A stretch of 64,000 nucleotides of DNA from Faucicola sp041855445 (GTDB lineage Bacteria; Pseudomonadota; Gammaproteobacteria; Pseudomonadales; Moraxellaceae), in the NCBI GenBank assembly GCA_041855445.1, contig JBHAEG010000039.1, positions 62,001 through 126,000 on the forward strand, written 5' to 3'. The notes under the pieces were generated by a model, which worked only from the letters and a program-made list of their open reading frames with translations, ran no database searches and was not told the DNA's origin. This document shows positions 52,064 to 60,614 of this stretch, one piece after another (positions within the stretch are counted from its first letter, which is position 1; each line of letters starts with the position of its first letter). Made by a program: the position numbers and the translations under genes.

Positions 52064-52276
52064 TTAAATCACTTTGATATTACTTGCTTGAGGGCCTTTT
52101 TTGCCTTGTGTAATAACAAAAGAAACTTTTTGACCTTCCACTAAAGTTTTGAAGCCATTGCCACCAACGATTTCACTGTAGTGAGCAAATACATCATTGC
52201 CAGATTTTTGTTCGATAAAACCAAAACCTTTTGACTCATTAAACCATTTTACGGTACCAGTAACTGTATCAGACAT
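52064..52276 (-). CDS. csp: Cold-shock protein, CspA family
   Basis: A 70-residue single cold-shock domain that binds single-stranded RNA and DNA and melts mRNA structure. RNP1 is KGFGFIEQ and RNP2 is NDVFAHYSEI; GTVKWFNESKG opens the domain. The start is the third of three in-frame ATG/ATG/ATG codons, with AAAGGA 7 nt upstream, giving MSDTVTGTVKWF. It has its own promoter near 52480 and a long leader, as is usual for cold-inducible csp genes. Confidence 0.96.
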   Translation of the reverse strand: MSDTVTGTVKWFNESKGFGFIEQKSGNDVFAHYSEIVGGNGFKTLVEGQKVSFVITQGKKGPQASNIKVI

Positions 52277-52460
52277 CATCATATCCTTTAAAACATAAAA
52301 AATTTTTGCCAATATATCAATCATGAATATTAGCGGGGTATAGACTTGAAAATAGAGACTAGATTTTAAATATATAGAACCAAGGATTATGAATATTACA
52401 GCTTAGGATATACAAAATGCTACGGAAGGGATATAAAAAATAAGACTTGTTTTCTAGCTT
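52277..52460 (-). promoter_or_regulatory. Long 5' leader of the cold-shock gene
   Basis: About 184 nt separate the inferred start site from the csp start codon. Enteric cspA has a leader of similar length that acts as an RNA thermosensor; no clear cold-box was found here. The remainder of the 52277-52580 gap is AT-rich DNA upstream of bioF. Confidence 0.45.
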
Positions 52461-52465
52461 TGATT

Positions 52466-52494
52466 ATTATAGGGTAAGATACTTAAAAAAGCAA
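52466..52494 (-). promoter_or_regulatory. Predicted promoter of the cold-shock gene
   Basis: On the minus strand, TTGCTT (52494-52489), a 17-bp spacer and a perfect TATAAT (52471-52466). Confidence 0.65.
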
Positions 52495-52580
52495 TGACTT
52501 TTAGACAGTTTAATTATTTTGCAAAAATCTCATTTTGATTTATTATTACACTTAAAACAAAATTTAAACTGATTGTTATT

Positions 52581-53738
52581 ATGTTAAATCATTTTCCTAT
52601 CACTCAACAATTACAGCAACAACGCCAACAAGCTGGTTATCGTGAATTAATATCCTTACAACGAGGGGTAACACCTTGTTTGCAAGTTGATAATCAAACT
52701 TATATCAATTTTGCTAGTAACGATTATCTGGGTTTAGCTGAACATGATAAAGTCGTTAAAAGTTTAGCGGATAACTGTTTACAGCTTGGGCAAGTGGGTA
52801 GCGGGGCGTCACATTTAATTACAGGACATCATGAATGGCACGATGATTTAGCCAAAACGCTTGCAAAAGCAACTGGTTATGCTTCAGCTTTGACCTTTAG
52901 CACAGGCTATATGGCAAATTTAGCAGTTTTGCAGGCGTTATGTGGTAAAGATACGACTATTTTTAGTGATAAGCTTAATCATGCGTCAATTATTGATGGA
53001 GGAATTTTAAGCCGTGCCAATGTAATACGTTTTCCTCATCGAGATTATCAAAAACTGGAATGGTATTTACAACACAGTATTTCACCACAAAAGCTTATTG
53101 TCACAGACCATGTATTTAGCATGGACGGCACAATGGCAGATTTGACTATATTATATGAATTATCACAACGTTATGAGTGTGCATTAGTGATTGATGATGC
53201 TCATGGCTTTGGGTTGCCCTATCAGGCAAGTCATGCCAATCACCCACCATTAGCAGATGTTTATATTGGTACTTTGGGCAAAGCAATTGGCACTTTTGGA
53301 GCATTCGTTGCAAGTTCTCATCTTGTCACTGATTTTTTAGTGAATAAAGCTCGACCATTTATTTATACAACGGCGATGCCCCCTGCACTTGCGAAAGCTA
53401 CACAAACCGCCGTTAATATCGCCTTAACGGACACTCAGCGACATCAACAGCTTTTAGCAAATATACACCAACTAACAATGGGACTGATAGCTCAGGGCTG
53501 GACGGTAGGTATTGATGATAAACCTTGTCAAACAGCGATTATTCCTGTGATGATAGGCGACAGTCAAACTGCAATGACTTTAGCAAAACAATTAAAACAG
53601 CAAGGGTTTTGGGTGTCTGCTATCCGTCCTCCAACTGTTCCACAAGGAACAGCCCGTTTAAGGTTTTGCGTAAGTGCTAGTCACCATTCATACCATATTG
53701 AACAGCTATTAATCGCAATGAATAATTTGATAAGATAA
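52581..53738 (+). CDS. bioF: 8-amino-7-oxononanoate synthase
   Basis: A 385-residue PLP enzyme joining pimeloyl thioester and alanine in biotin synthesis. Landmarks are FASNDYLGLAEH, GQVGSGASHLITG, the DDAHGFG motif (Asp205, Asp206, His208) and the Schiff-base Lys234 in YIGTLGKAIGTFGAFVA. VSAIRPPTVPQGTARLRF is typical of BioF rather than the related Kbl. It is followed by hemJ after 22 bp in the same direction. It stands alone, without bioB, bioC or bioD next to it. Confidence 0.96.
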   Translation: MLNHFPITQQLQQQRQQAGYRELISLQRGVTPCLQVDNQTYINFASNDYLGLAEHDKVVKSLADNCLQLGQVGSGASHLITGHHEWHDDLAKTLAKATGYASALTFSTGYMANLAVLQALCGKDTTIFSDKLNHASIIDGGILSRANVIRFPHRDYQKLEWYLQHSISPQKLIVTDHVFSMDGTMADLTILYELSQRYECALVIDDAHGFGLPYQASHANHPPLADVYIGTLGKAIGTFGAFVASSHLVTDFLVNKARPFIYTTAMPPALAKATQTAVNIALTDTQRHQQLLANIHQLTMGLIAQGWTVGIDDKPCQTAIIPVMIGDSQTAMTLAKQLKQQGFWVSAIRPPTVPQGTARLRFCVSASHHSYHIEQLLIAMNNLIR

Positions 53739-53760
53739 TTTAATTATAGAGTAAAGCAAA

Positions 53761-54198
53761 ATGGCAGAATATTTTTTATGGTTTAAAGCATGGCATATCA
53801 TTTCTTTAGTGTGTTGGTATGCTGGAATTTTTTATTTACCTAGATTATTTGTTTATCATGCAATGAGTGATGATAATATCAGCAAAGAACGCTTTGTCAT
53901 CATGGAACGCAAATTATATCGAGGCATTATGACACCTGCTATGATAGCAACATGGATTTTTGGGCTATTGATGTTATCAATTGGGTGGGAAGCATATAAA
54001 GTACAAATTTGGCTACATATTAAAATTAGCTTAATAATATTATTAACAATTTATCATTTAATGTGTGGATATTTTCGTGTCAAGCTCATCAATAATTCAC
54101 ATTATAAAAGTCATGTTTATTGGCGATGGTTTAATGAAATTCCTGTATTTATCCTAATCGCAGTGGTATGCTTGGTTATCATCAAACCACAGTTTTAA
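53761..54198 (+). CDS. hemJ: Protoporphyrinogen IX oxidase HemJ
   Basis: A 145-residue membrane protein with four helices, the HemJ type of protoporphyrinogen oxidase that replaces HemG or HemY. The N-terminal LWFKAWHIISLVCWYAGIFYLPRLFVYH carries the conserved His and Arg residues, and IMTPAMIATWIFGLLML and WLHIKISLI follow the family pattern. HemJ-type oxidases are typical of Acinetobacter and relatives. It follows bioF closely and may be co-transcribed with it. Confidence 0.92.
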   Translation: MAEYFLWFKAWHIISLVCWYAGIFYLPRLFVYHAMSDDNISKERFVIMERKLYRGIMTPAMIATWIFGLLMLSIGWEAYKVQIWLHIKISLIILLTIYHLMCGYFRVKLINNSHYKSHVYWRWFNEIPVFILIAVVCLVIIKPQF

Positions 54199-54328
54199 TT
54201 TTGACAAAATACTCACTATTTACTCACATTCTGAGAGTTTGTTTTTTAAATAGTGTTTTCCACAATAAAAAAATAAATTTCTCAGAATTTATTCAAAGTA
54301 CCATAATTAGCACTCAGCTCATTATTTG

Positions 54329-54376
54329 CAAGGTAAGTTAGAATTAATAATAACCCACTAAAACTAACTCACCTTG
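54329..54376. terminator. Long hairpin between hemJ and the Sel1-repeat gene
   Basis: CAAGGTAAGTTAG pairs with CTAACTCACCTTG (12 of 13 positions) around a 22-nt loop. It lies in the 225-bp gap between converging genes. A further inverted repeat, TTGAAC/GTTCAA, follows. Terminator function is inferred from position. Confidence 0.4.
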
Positions 54377-54423
54377 TTGAACGGACATTATTCTTATTAT
54401 TATTTAATTGTTCAATCTATTAC

Positions 54424-55005
54424 TTATTTTGTCTGAAACCAGCTATCCGCTTGATTACGAGCATTAGCAATATCTTGTGAACTTAAATTCAATGCCAATT
54501 GACCAATTTTACCACGAGCTCTGTCTCGTACTTGCTCTGATAACATGCCATCACGAGCTGCTAAATCATACCACTTATAGGCATCAACTAGTTTTTTCTC
54601 TTTTTCATCAAGCATAGCTAAAGTATAACTCGCTCGATTATCGCCCAATTTTGCAGCTTTTTCTAACCAAAAACGAGCTTCTTTTGCGTTTGGTTGTACA
54701 CCTTCACCACGGATATACATAAACGCTAAATTAAGCTGGGCAGGTGCTACATCTTGTTTGCCTGCAGTTGTATACCATTGAATTGCTTTAGCATAATCTT
54801 GCTGAACGCCAATACCTTTTTGATAACGTTTTGCTAAAAAAAACTGAGCATCTTTATTGCCTTTGTTCGCTTGGGCAATTAAATCATTTGGTTGCATCAC
54901 TTCATAACGAGATACATCAAGAGCAACGTTTGAGACTAATTCAGCTTGTGATACTGCAGAAAAACCTAATAAACCCATTAATAAGGCTACTTTTAATAAC
55001 TTCAT
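54424..55005 (-). CDS. Exported Sel1-like repeat protein
   Basis: A 193-residue protein with a signal peptide (residues 1-21, ending SQA before ELVSN). Three Sel1-like repeats are visible: DAQFFLAKRYQKGIGVQQDY, APAQLNLAFMYIRGEGVQP and RASYTLAMLDEKEKKLVDAY, each an alpha-alpha hairpin with the A-x-x-x-L-G pattern. Such repeats mediate protein-protein contacts in the periplasm; no partner is suggested by the neighbours. Complete, with GAGGAGTAAAGCG before the ATG. Confidence 0.88.
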   Translation of the reverse strand: MKLLKVALLMGLLGFSAVSQAELVSNVALDVSRYEVMQPNDLIAQANKGNKDAQFFLAKRYQKGIGVQQDYAKAIQWYTTAGKQDVAPAQLNLAFMYIRGEGVQPNAKEARFWLEKAAKLGDNRASYTLAMLDEKEKKLVDAYKWYDLAARDGMLSEQVRDRARGKIGQLALNLSSQDIANARNQADSWFQTK

Positions 55006-55198
55006 CGCTTTACTCCTCTGAGGGTTAAACCACTCAGTATATAGTTTTCATTACTTAACACATATTGAATATTTAATACAACTTATATCTTAGCTTAGCA
55101 TGTAAATCCCAATCTTTCAAATAAAAAGCCCAAATTTCATATTTAGTTACATTTTTATTGATAAAAACTCAATAATTCCTTCGTTTTTGTTTTTATAG

Positions 55199-55837
55199 CT
55201 ATTGACTTTTATAATTTTTGTTTCTAGAAACACGATATACAGCAACATCAGCCAATAAATTTGGACTTTTTTTCACCAATTTATCAAACAGCTTGTATTT
55301 TACAATATGTTTGGTGATTGGGGTTTCATTAATTGCGATTGTATCTAAAATTTGAATGTCATGATTTTCACATAAACGTTCAAAGTCTTTAAATGTACAT
55401 AAATGGATATTTGGGGTATTATACCACGCATATGGCAACGCCTCCGACATTGGCATCATACCTTTTATTCCCAAATGAATACGATTTTGCCAGTGAGCAA
55501 AATTTGGAAAAGTTACAATCACTTCTCGCCCAACTCGTAACATGTCTAATAATAATTTGTCAGGCTCTTTTACTGCTTGCAAAGCTCGTGCCATGACTAC
55601 GGTATCAAAGCTATTATCTGCAAATCTAGCTAAACCATCATTTAAATCTTGTTCAATAATATTTAAACCTTTACTAATAGCTTCATTAATTCTATCTTGG
55701 TCTATTTCAATGCCATAGCCAAATATACCTAAATTTGTTTGTAAGTGATGTAACAAACTACCATCACCACAACCTAAATCTAAAATTCTGCTATTTGGTT
55801 TTATCCATTGTTCTGCTAATTGATGGTCTATTTGCAT
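55199..55837 (-). CDS. metW: Methionine biosynthesis protein MetW
   Basis: A 212-residue class I methyltransferase-fold protein. The SAM-binding motif is RILDLGCGDGSLLHHL (about 18-33), and later segments include FDTVVMARALQAVKEPDKLL and GREVIVTFPNFAHWQNR. MetW is translated alongside MetX in many proteobacteria and is needed for full homoserine acyltransferase activity in some. It follows metX by 36 bp on the same strand. Confidence 0.95.
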   Translation of the reverse strand: MQIDHQLAEQWIKPNSRILDLGCGDGSLLHHLQTNLGIFGYGIEIDQDRINEAISKGLNIIEQDLNDGLARFADNSFDTVVMARALQAVKEPDKLLLDMLRVGREVIVTFPNFAHWQNRIHLGIKGMMPMSEALPYAWYNTPNIHLCTFKDFERLCENHDIQILDTIAINETPITKHIVKYKLFDKLVKKSPNLLADVAVYRVSRNKNYKSQ

Positions 55838-55873
55838 GATAATACTCTATTTTATGACAATTTTTAATAAACA

Positions 55874-57118
55874 TTATTTTTGATAAAACGGGGCAGTTAA
55901 AAATCCTGACACAGCTCGCCGATATTGTGGAATATCAAATAAAAATGAGTCATGTCCATAAGGTGCATCAATATTGATATAACTAACAGGTTTGCCATTA
56001 GCAATTAACGCATCTACGATTTCTTGTGAGCGTTCAGGGGCAAATCGCCAGTCAGTTGTAAAGGATACGATTAAAAATTGACATTGTGTCTGGGCAAGTG
56101 CTTGTTTTAATGCGTCACTATCGCTAAGTTTGCTATCATTTTCAATAATGCCTCGAGTTGGGTCAAAGTAATCAAGAGCTTTGGTCATTAATAAATAAGT
56201 GTTTGCATCAAAATTCTTACTAAAGCGTTCACCTTGATAACGTAAATAACTTTCTACTTGAAATTCAACATCATAGCCATACATAAATTTGCCCGATTTT
56301 AAATCTCGACCAAATTTTTCTTTCATTGCTTCATCTGTTAAATAAGTGATATGTCCAACCATACGAGCTAAAATTAATCCACGTTTTGGATAAGTGCCTT
56401 TTTCTAAATAACGGCCTTCATGAAAATCTGGGTCAGACAAAATAGATTGACGGGCAACTTCATTAAAGGCAATATTTTGAGCAGAAAGTTTAGGCGTACT
56501 GGCAATTACTACACAACGTTTTAGCCGTTCTGGATAGTCAATTGCCCATTGTAACGCCTGCATACCACCCATCGAGCCACCAACAATCGCATGCCAACAC
56601 GTTATACCTAAACGGTCAGATAACATCACTTGAGTTTTTACCCAGTCTTTAATAGTAATTAATGGAAAATCAGAGGCATAAGGTTTATTTTCATTATCAG
56701 GATTTGGCGTGGTTGGACCTGTTGAGCCGTAACAGCTACCAATATTATTTAGACAAACGACAAAAAATCGATTAGTATCAATGGCTTTATTTGGTCCAAT
56801 AAATACGTCCCACCAGCCTGCCTTTTTATCAGTTTCACTATGATAGCCTGCGGCATGATGACTGCCTGATAACGCATGACAAATCAACACAGCATTAGAT
56901 TTATCAGCGTTTAGTGTGCCATAAGTTTCAATCATCAAATCAAACTCAGGTAATACCCGTTCACATTCCAATAATAACGGTGTGGCAAAATGTAGCTTTT
57001 CTGGTTTTACGATACCCACAGAAGTTTCATTTTTGGCATTGGCAAACGTGATAGGATTGTCATCATCAAAATGTTTTGGCACGCTGATTTCAGCTTCTGC
57101 TGGAATATGTTTCTTCAC
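55874..57118 (-). CDS. metX: Homoserine O-acyltransferase
   Basis: A 414-residue alpha/beta-hydrolase-fold enzyme that acylates homoserine, the first committed step of methionine synthesis. The nucleophile Ser182 is in AIVGGSMGGMQALQW, and the partner Asp and His are in TTDWRFAPER and YGHDSFLF. VCLNNIGSCYGSTGP is conserved. Acetyl versus succinyl specificity cannot be decided by eye; the MetY in this window suggests acetylhomoserine. The start is uncertain: the frame opens with GTG 57118 without a spaced ribosome-binding site, and the first 35 residues are not typical of the family. Confidence 0.94.
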   Translation of the reverse strand: MKKHIPAEAEISVPKHFDDDNPITFANAKNETSVGIVKPEKLHFATPLLLECERVLPEFDLMIETYGTLNADKSNAVLICHALSGSHHAAGYHSETDKKAGWWDVFIGPNKAIDTNRFFVVCLNNIGSCYGSTGPTTPNPDNENKPYASDFPLITIKDWVKTQVMLSDRLGITCWHAIVGGSMGGMQALQWAIDYPERLKRCVVIASTPKLSAQNIAFNEVARQSILSDPDFHEGRYLEKGTYPKRGLILARMVGHITYLTDEAMKEKFGRDLKSGKFMYGYDVEFQVESYLRYQGERFSKNFDANTYLLMTKALDYFDPTRGIIENDSKLSDSDALKQALAQTQCQFLIVSFTTDWRFAPERSQEIVDALIANGKPVSYINIDAPYGHDSFLFDIPQYRRAVSGFLTAPFYQK

Positions 57119-57211
57119 CCTAAATACTCGCTTTTGTTAAAAATTTTATTGATACCAAAGATGGTATTGTAAGGGCAAATATGGCTTATCTCAACCTAAA
57201 AAATTTACCCA

Positions 57212-57835
57212 CTATTTATAAAAGGCATTGGCGGTAAAACTATGGTCAGTTTCATCTATTACTTGAGTTAATTCGGGAATTTGCTGTTTTAATGCGACTT
57301 CTACGCCTTGACGCAATGTGACATCAACCGCTGAACAACCTTGACAACCACCACCAAATTTTAACACTGCGGTAATGCCAACCCCTTCTTCTCGTACTAA
57401 ATCAACCAATTCTACACTGCCACCATGTGAGGCAAGATTTGGATTAATTTCTGATTGTAAAACATAATGAATGCGTTCTTCTATACTGGCATTTTCCCCG
57501 ATTTTTGGTACTTTAGAGTTAGGCGCTCGAAATGTTAGCTGTCCACCAAATCGGTCTTTATTATAATCAATGACTGCATCTTCTAAATATGGAATTGATG
57601 GTGTATCAATATAGGCAGTAAACGTTTTAAAATCCAATGCTAAATCTTCAGGATTATGTTCATTAGGCTGACTGTACGCCATACAGCATTCAGCCCGTGG
57701 CGTGCCTGCATTTTCGACAAAAATGCGTACACCAATACCATCAGTATTTTGTTTTGCTAATAACTCGGTTAAATAACCTTGGGCTGACTCAGTAATTTTT
57801 ATATTACTGGTTTTTTGTTGAGTTGTTTCACTCAT
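57212..57835 (-). CDS. nfuA: Fe-S cluster biogenesis protein NfuA
   Basis: A 207-residue carrier that delivers [4Fe-4S] clusters to target enzymes, especially under oxidative or iron stress. The degenerate A-type domain (1-100) has lost the usual cysteine pattern, and the C-terminal Nfu domain has the cluster CxxC in GGGCQGCSAVDVTL (Cys164 and Cys167). Transcribed between prfC and metX on the same strand. Possible clients in the window include biotin synthase and class I fumarase. Confidence 0.95.
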   Translation of the reverse strand: MSETTQQKTSNIKITESAQGYLTELLAKQNTDGIGVRIFVENAGTPRAECCMAYSQPNEHNPEDLALDFKTFTAYIDTPSIPYLEDAVIDYNKDRFGGQLTFRAPNSKVPKIGENASIEERIHYVLQSEINPNLASHGGSVELVDLVREEGVGITAVLKFGGGCQGCSAVDVTLRQGVEVALKQQIPELTQVIDETDHSFTANAFYK

Positions 57836-57858
57836 GATTACCTCGATAATTAAAATGC

Positions 57859-57899
57859 CTCAAGTTTATTTTTAGATTTAAGCCAAACATAAACTTGAG
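57859..57899 (-). terminator. Hairpin downstream of prfC
   Basis: CTCAAGTTTAT pairs perfectly with ATAAACTTGAG (11 bp, 19-nt loop). On the minus strand it is followed by GCATTTTAATT. It lies between prfC and nfuA. Confidence 0.5.
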
Positions 57900-57952
57900 T
57901 AAAATAGTTGGGATTATATACTATATGGGATTTTTAGAGAATTAATCAAGAG

Positions 57953-59533
57953 TTAATGTTCTCTAGTTGCTCGAAAACTGATTTTAGGATAGCGTTCTTG
58001 CATCAGTTGTAAATTGACTCTGCTAGGTGCAAGATAAGTCAAATAACCACCACCATCAAGCGATAACTGGTCATGAGCTTTTTTCTTGAACTTATTAAAA
58101 GCATTCACATCATCACAATGTACCCAACGCACCGTTGCAATGCTGACAGGCTCAAAAATACATTGTACTTTATATTCTTCTAGCAATCGATGAGCAACCA
58201 CTTCAAACTGTAACACACCAACCGCCCCTAAAATCAAATCATTATTGATTTGAGGCATAAACACCTGAGTAGCACCTTCTTCGGATAATTGTTGTAAGCC
58301 TTTTTGTAACTGTTTAGATTTTAATGGGTCTTTTAATACCACACGGCGAAACAATTCTGGGGCAAAATGTGGAATACCTGTAAAATTTAAGATTTCACCT
58401 TCAGTAAAACTATCGCCGATTTGAATTGTACCATGATTATGTAAGCCAATGATGTCACCTGCATAAGCTTCTTCTAATGCTTCACGGTCGCCCGCTAAAA
58501 ACGTCAAAGCATCAGAAATTCTGACTTCTTTGCCGATGCGTACATGGTTCATTTTCATGCCTTTTTCATATTTACCTGAGCAAACTCGCATAAAGGCGAT
58601 ACGGTCACGATGACGAGGGTCCATATTGGCTTGTATTTTAAAGACAAATCCTGTGAATTTTTCTTCATCTGCTTTAACAATACGTTCTTGAGTTGCGTGA
58701 TCTTTTGGAGCAGGAGCGTATTTTACTAAGGTATTCAATACCATATCTACACCAAAATTTCCCAATGCCGTACCAAATAATACAGGGGTTTGCTTGCCTG
58801 CCAAAAATTCAGCCTCATCTAAACCGTCATTTGCCATCTGTACTAATTCTAATGCTTCTTCAAATGCTGAAAACGCCAACTCTCCCAACTTTTCTCGAAT
58901 ATCAGGATAATCATAACCATCACGGGTTTCAATATCAATAATTTCTGTACCATGACCCTTTTGATATAAATATGATTTATCTTCAGCTAAATGATACACA
59001 CCAACAAAATCTTGCCCCATGCCAATTGGCCACGTTAAAGGCACACAACGAATTTTTAATACATTTTCAATTTCATCTAATAATGACAAGGGGTCACGAA
59101 TTTCACGGTCAAGTTTATTGACAAACGAGATAATAGGCGTATCTCGCATACGACAAACGTCCATCAGTTTAATAGTTCGCTCTTCAACCCCTTTTGCCCC
59201 ATCAATCACCATTAATGCACTATCAACCGCTGTTAAAGTACGATATGTGTCTTCACTAAAGTCGGCGTGACCTGGCGTGTCTAGTAAATTAATCATATGA
59301 TTTGCATAAGGAAACTGCATCACTGATGTGGTGATAGAAATTCCCCGTTCTTGCTCCATACTCATCCAATCTGATGTCGCATGTTTATCAGTTTTTCGGC
59401 TTTTAACTTCTCCTGCCCGCTGAATAGCCTGTCCCCATAATAACAGTTTTTCTGTCATGGTAGTTTTACCAGCGTCAGGGTGGCTGATGATAGCAAATGT
59501 ACGGCGTTTATTAATTTCAGTGTGTAAACTCAT
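57953..59533 (-). CDS. prfC: Peptide chain release factor 3
   Basis: A 526-residue translational GTPase that recycles RF1 and RF2 after termination. The P loop is ISHPDAGKTTMTEKLL, switch II is LLDTPGHADFSEDTY and the NKxD motif is FVNKLDREI. KSRKTDKHATSDWM and EQERGISITTSVMQF separate RF3 from EF-G. ATG 59533 (SLHTEINKRRTFAI) is preferred over an in-frame TTG two codons earlier; no good ribosome-binding site is visible. Complete. Confidence 0.97.
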   Translation of the reverse strand: MSLHTEINKRRTFAIISHPDAGKTTMTEKLLLWGQAIQRAGEVKSRKTDKHATSDWMSMEQERGISITTSVMQFPYANHMINLLDTPGHADFSEDTYRTLTAVDSALMVIDGAKGVEERTIKLMDVCRMRDTPIISFVNKLDREIRDPLSLLDEIENVLKIRCVPLTWPIGMGQDFVGVYHLAEDKSYLYQKGHGTEIIDIETRDGYDYPDIREKLGELAFSAFEEALELVQMANDGLDEAEFLAGKQTPVLFGTALGNFGVDMVLNTLVKYAPAPKDHATQERIVKADEEKFTGFVFKIQANMDPRHRDRIAFMRVCSGKYEKGMKMNHVRIGKEVRISDALTFLAGDREALEEAYAGDIIGLHNHGTIQIGDSFTEGEILNFTGIPHFAPELFRRVVLKDPLKSKQLQKGLQQLSEEGATQVFMPQINNDLILGAVGVLQFEVVAHRLLEEYKVQCIFEPVSIATVRWVHCDDVNAFNKFKKKAHDQLSLDGGGYLTYLAPSRVNLQLMQERYPKISFRATREH

Positions 59534-59743
59534 AATCAAATAATAATATTAAAAAAGATGGCGTATTGTAGCTGATTTTAGACAAATAAGGAAAAACAAC
59601 CAGCATTTTTTTAGCAGAAAACCGCTCACCTCTACCAATAAAATACCAAATCATTACAATTCGTTATATAACTGACTATCTTTTTATCAAATTTTGTGTT
59701 TGAATATCACCGTATTTTTAAGATAAACTGATAAGGAACAGTT

Positions 59744-60232
59744 ATGGCAATTATTGGCAATGACTATGTTGTACAATTTAACTATGTTTTAACCGATGAT
59801 GATGGTGCTATCATCGATAAATCACCTGAAGGTCAGCCTTTAGCCTATTTACATGGTCATCGTAATATTATTCCAGGACTAGAAAAACAACTTGAGGGTA
59901 AAACTGTCGGCGATAAATTGGTTGCAACTGTTGCCCCTGAAGAAGCTTATGGCGAATTTGATGATGCCGCCGTGCAGGAAGTACCTCGTGAAAATTTTCA
60001 AGGCGTTGATAATATTCAAGTGGGTATGCAATTTCAATCACAAACCGATGATGGTCATGTGATGTTAGTCACGGTGCGTGATGTACAAGATGATAAAGTG
60101 ATTGTTGATGCCAATCACCCATTGGCAGGTAAAACTTTACATTTTGATGTTGAAATCGTTGATGTGCGTCCAGCGACTAAAGAAGAAATTGCACATGGTC
60201 ATGCTCATGGTGTTGGTGGTCATCATCATTAA
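59744..60232 (+). CDS. slyD: FKBP-type peptidyl-prolyl isomerase SlyD
   Basis: A 162-residue FKBP domain with an inserted chaperone (IF) flap and a short His-rich tail (HGHAHGVGGHHH) that can bind nickel or other metals. The N-terminus VVQFNYVLTDDDGAIIDKSP and LAYLHGHRNIIPGLEKQLEG are typical of SlyD. The tail is far shorter than in E. coli SlyD. AAGGAA precedes the ATG. It is transcribed alone, convergent with the Csr-type small RNA, and ends at a strong terminator. Confidence 0.94.
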   Translation: MAIIGNDYVVQFNYVLTDDDGAIIDKSPEGQPLAYLHGHRNIIPGLEKQLEGKTVGDKLVATVAPEEAYGEFDDAAVQEVPRENFQGVDNIQVGMQFQSQTDDGHVMLVTVRDVQDDKVIVDANHPLAGKTLHFDVEIVDVRPATKEEIAHGHAHGVGGHHH

Positions 60233-60250
60233 TCCGCTAGTTATTATTTT

Positions 60251-60278
60251 AAAAAACGCTCATTTGGGCGTTTTTTTT
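60251..60278 (+). terminator. Intrinsic terminator of slyD
   Basis: AAAAAACGCTC pairs with GGGCGTTTTTT (one G-U pair) around a short loop, and eight T follow. It lies 18 bp after the slyD stop codon. Confidence 0.88.
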
Positions 60279-60326
60279 ATTTTGGGCTTCTCATTTTTTT
60301 TATATAACTTCTTTTTTATATAACAT

Positions 60327-60362
60327 CAAAAACAACTAAGCCGTACCATTGCTGGTACGGCT
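60327..60362 (-). terminator. Terminator of the Csr/Rsm-type RNA
   Basis: On the minus strand, AGCCGTACCA and TGGTACGGCT form a perfect 10-bp GC-rich stem with a 4-nt loop, followed by TAGTTGTTTTTG. The following T tract fits only minus-strand termination, which fixes the direction of the RNA. Confidence 0.8.
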
Positions 60363-60541
60363 ATTGTTGATTACTATCCTTGTTAAGCCACCTTTTATCC
60401 GTCAAAGGTGTATTCTGGTTTACTTCTGATTTGACCTATCCTTTGTCTAGTCAGTCGTGATGCTTACATATTCCTAATAAGCCATTCCCTTTACAGCGTT
60501 TCTATCCCTATCTCAATCCTTGAGTGTTTTCCTGTGCTGTT
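60327..60541 (-). ncRNA. Csr/Rsm-type regulatory RNA (CsrA-sequestering), predicted
   Basis: About 215 nt on the minus strand with no coding frame. GGA occurs eight times (plus-strand TCC at 60377, 60398, 60439, 60472, 60486, 60505, 60517 and 60530), against about two expected at this base composition. Several lie in hairpin loops: CTCA-AGGAT-TGAG, GCTTA with TAAGC around TTAGGAATATG, and CACCTTT with AAAGGTG around the GACGGATA loop. It ends in an intrinsic terminator. These are the hallmarks of CsrB/RsmY/RsmZ RNAs, which titrate the translational regulator CsrA/RsmA. A GacA-box palindrome upstream supports this. The gene lies between convergent slyD and upstream prc; exact ends are inferred. 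Confidence 0.78.
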
Positions 60542-60547
60542 GGGTAC

Positions 60548-60553
60548 ATTATG
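60548..60553 (-). promoter_or_regulatory. Candidate -10 element of the Csr/Rsm-type RNA
   Basis: CATAAT on the minus strand (five of six to TATAAT) lies about 7 bp before the inferred start at 60541. No consensus -35 is present at the proper distance, as expected for an activator-dependent promoter. Confidence 0.5.
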
Positions 60554-60596
60554 CCAAAACTAAACGGTAGAAAATAGTCGCTGAAACGTCAATCAA

Positions 60597-60614
60597 TGTA
60601 AGCAAAAGCTTACA
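60597..60614. promoter_or_regulatory. GacA-type upstream activating sequence
   Basis: TGTAAG-CAAAAG-CTTACA is an exact match to the TGTAAG-N6-CTTACA palindrome bound by GacA upstream of rsmX, rsmY and rsmZ in Pseudomonas. The symmetry extends to CAATGTAAGC/GCTTACATTG (60595-60616). It is centred about 65 bp upstream of the inferred start of the Csr/Rsm-type RNA and 9 bp past the prc stop codon. It could also fold as an RNA hairpin at the prc mRNA end, but no T tract follows it. Confidence 0.72.
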
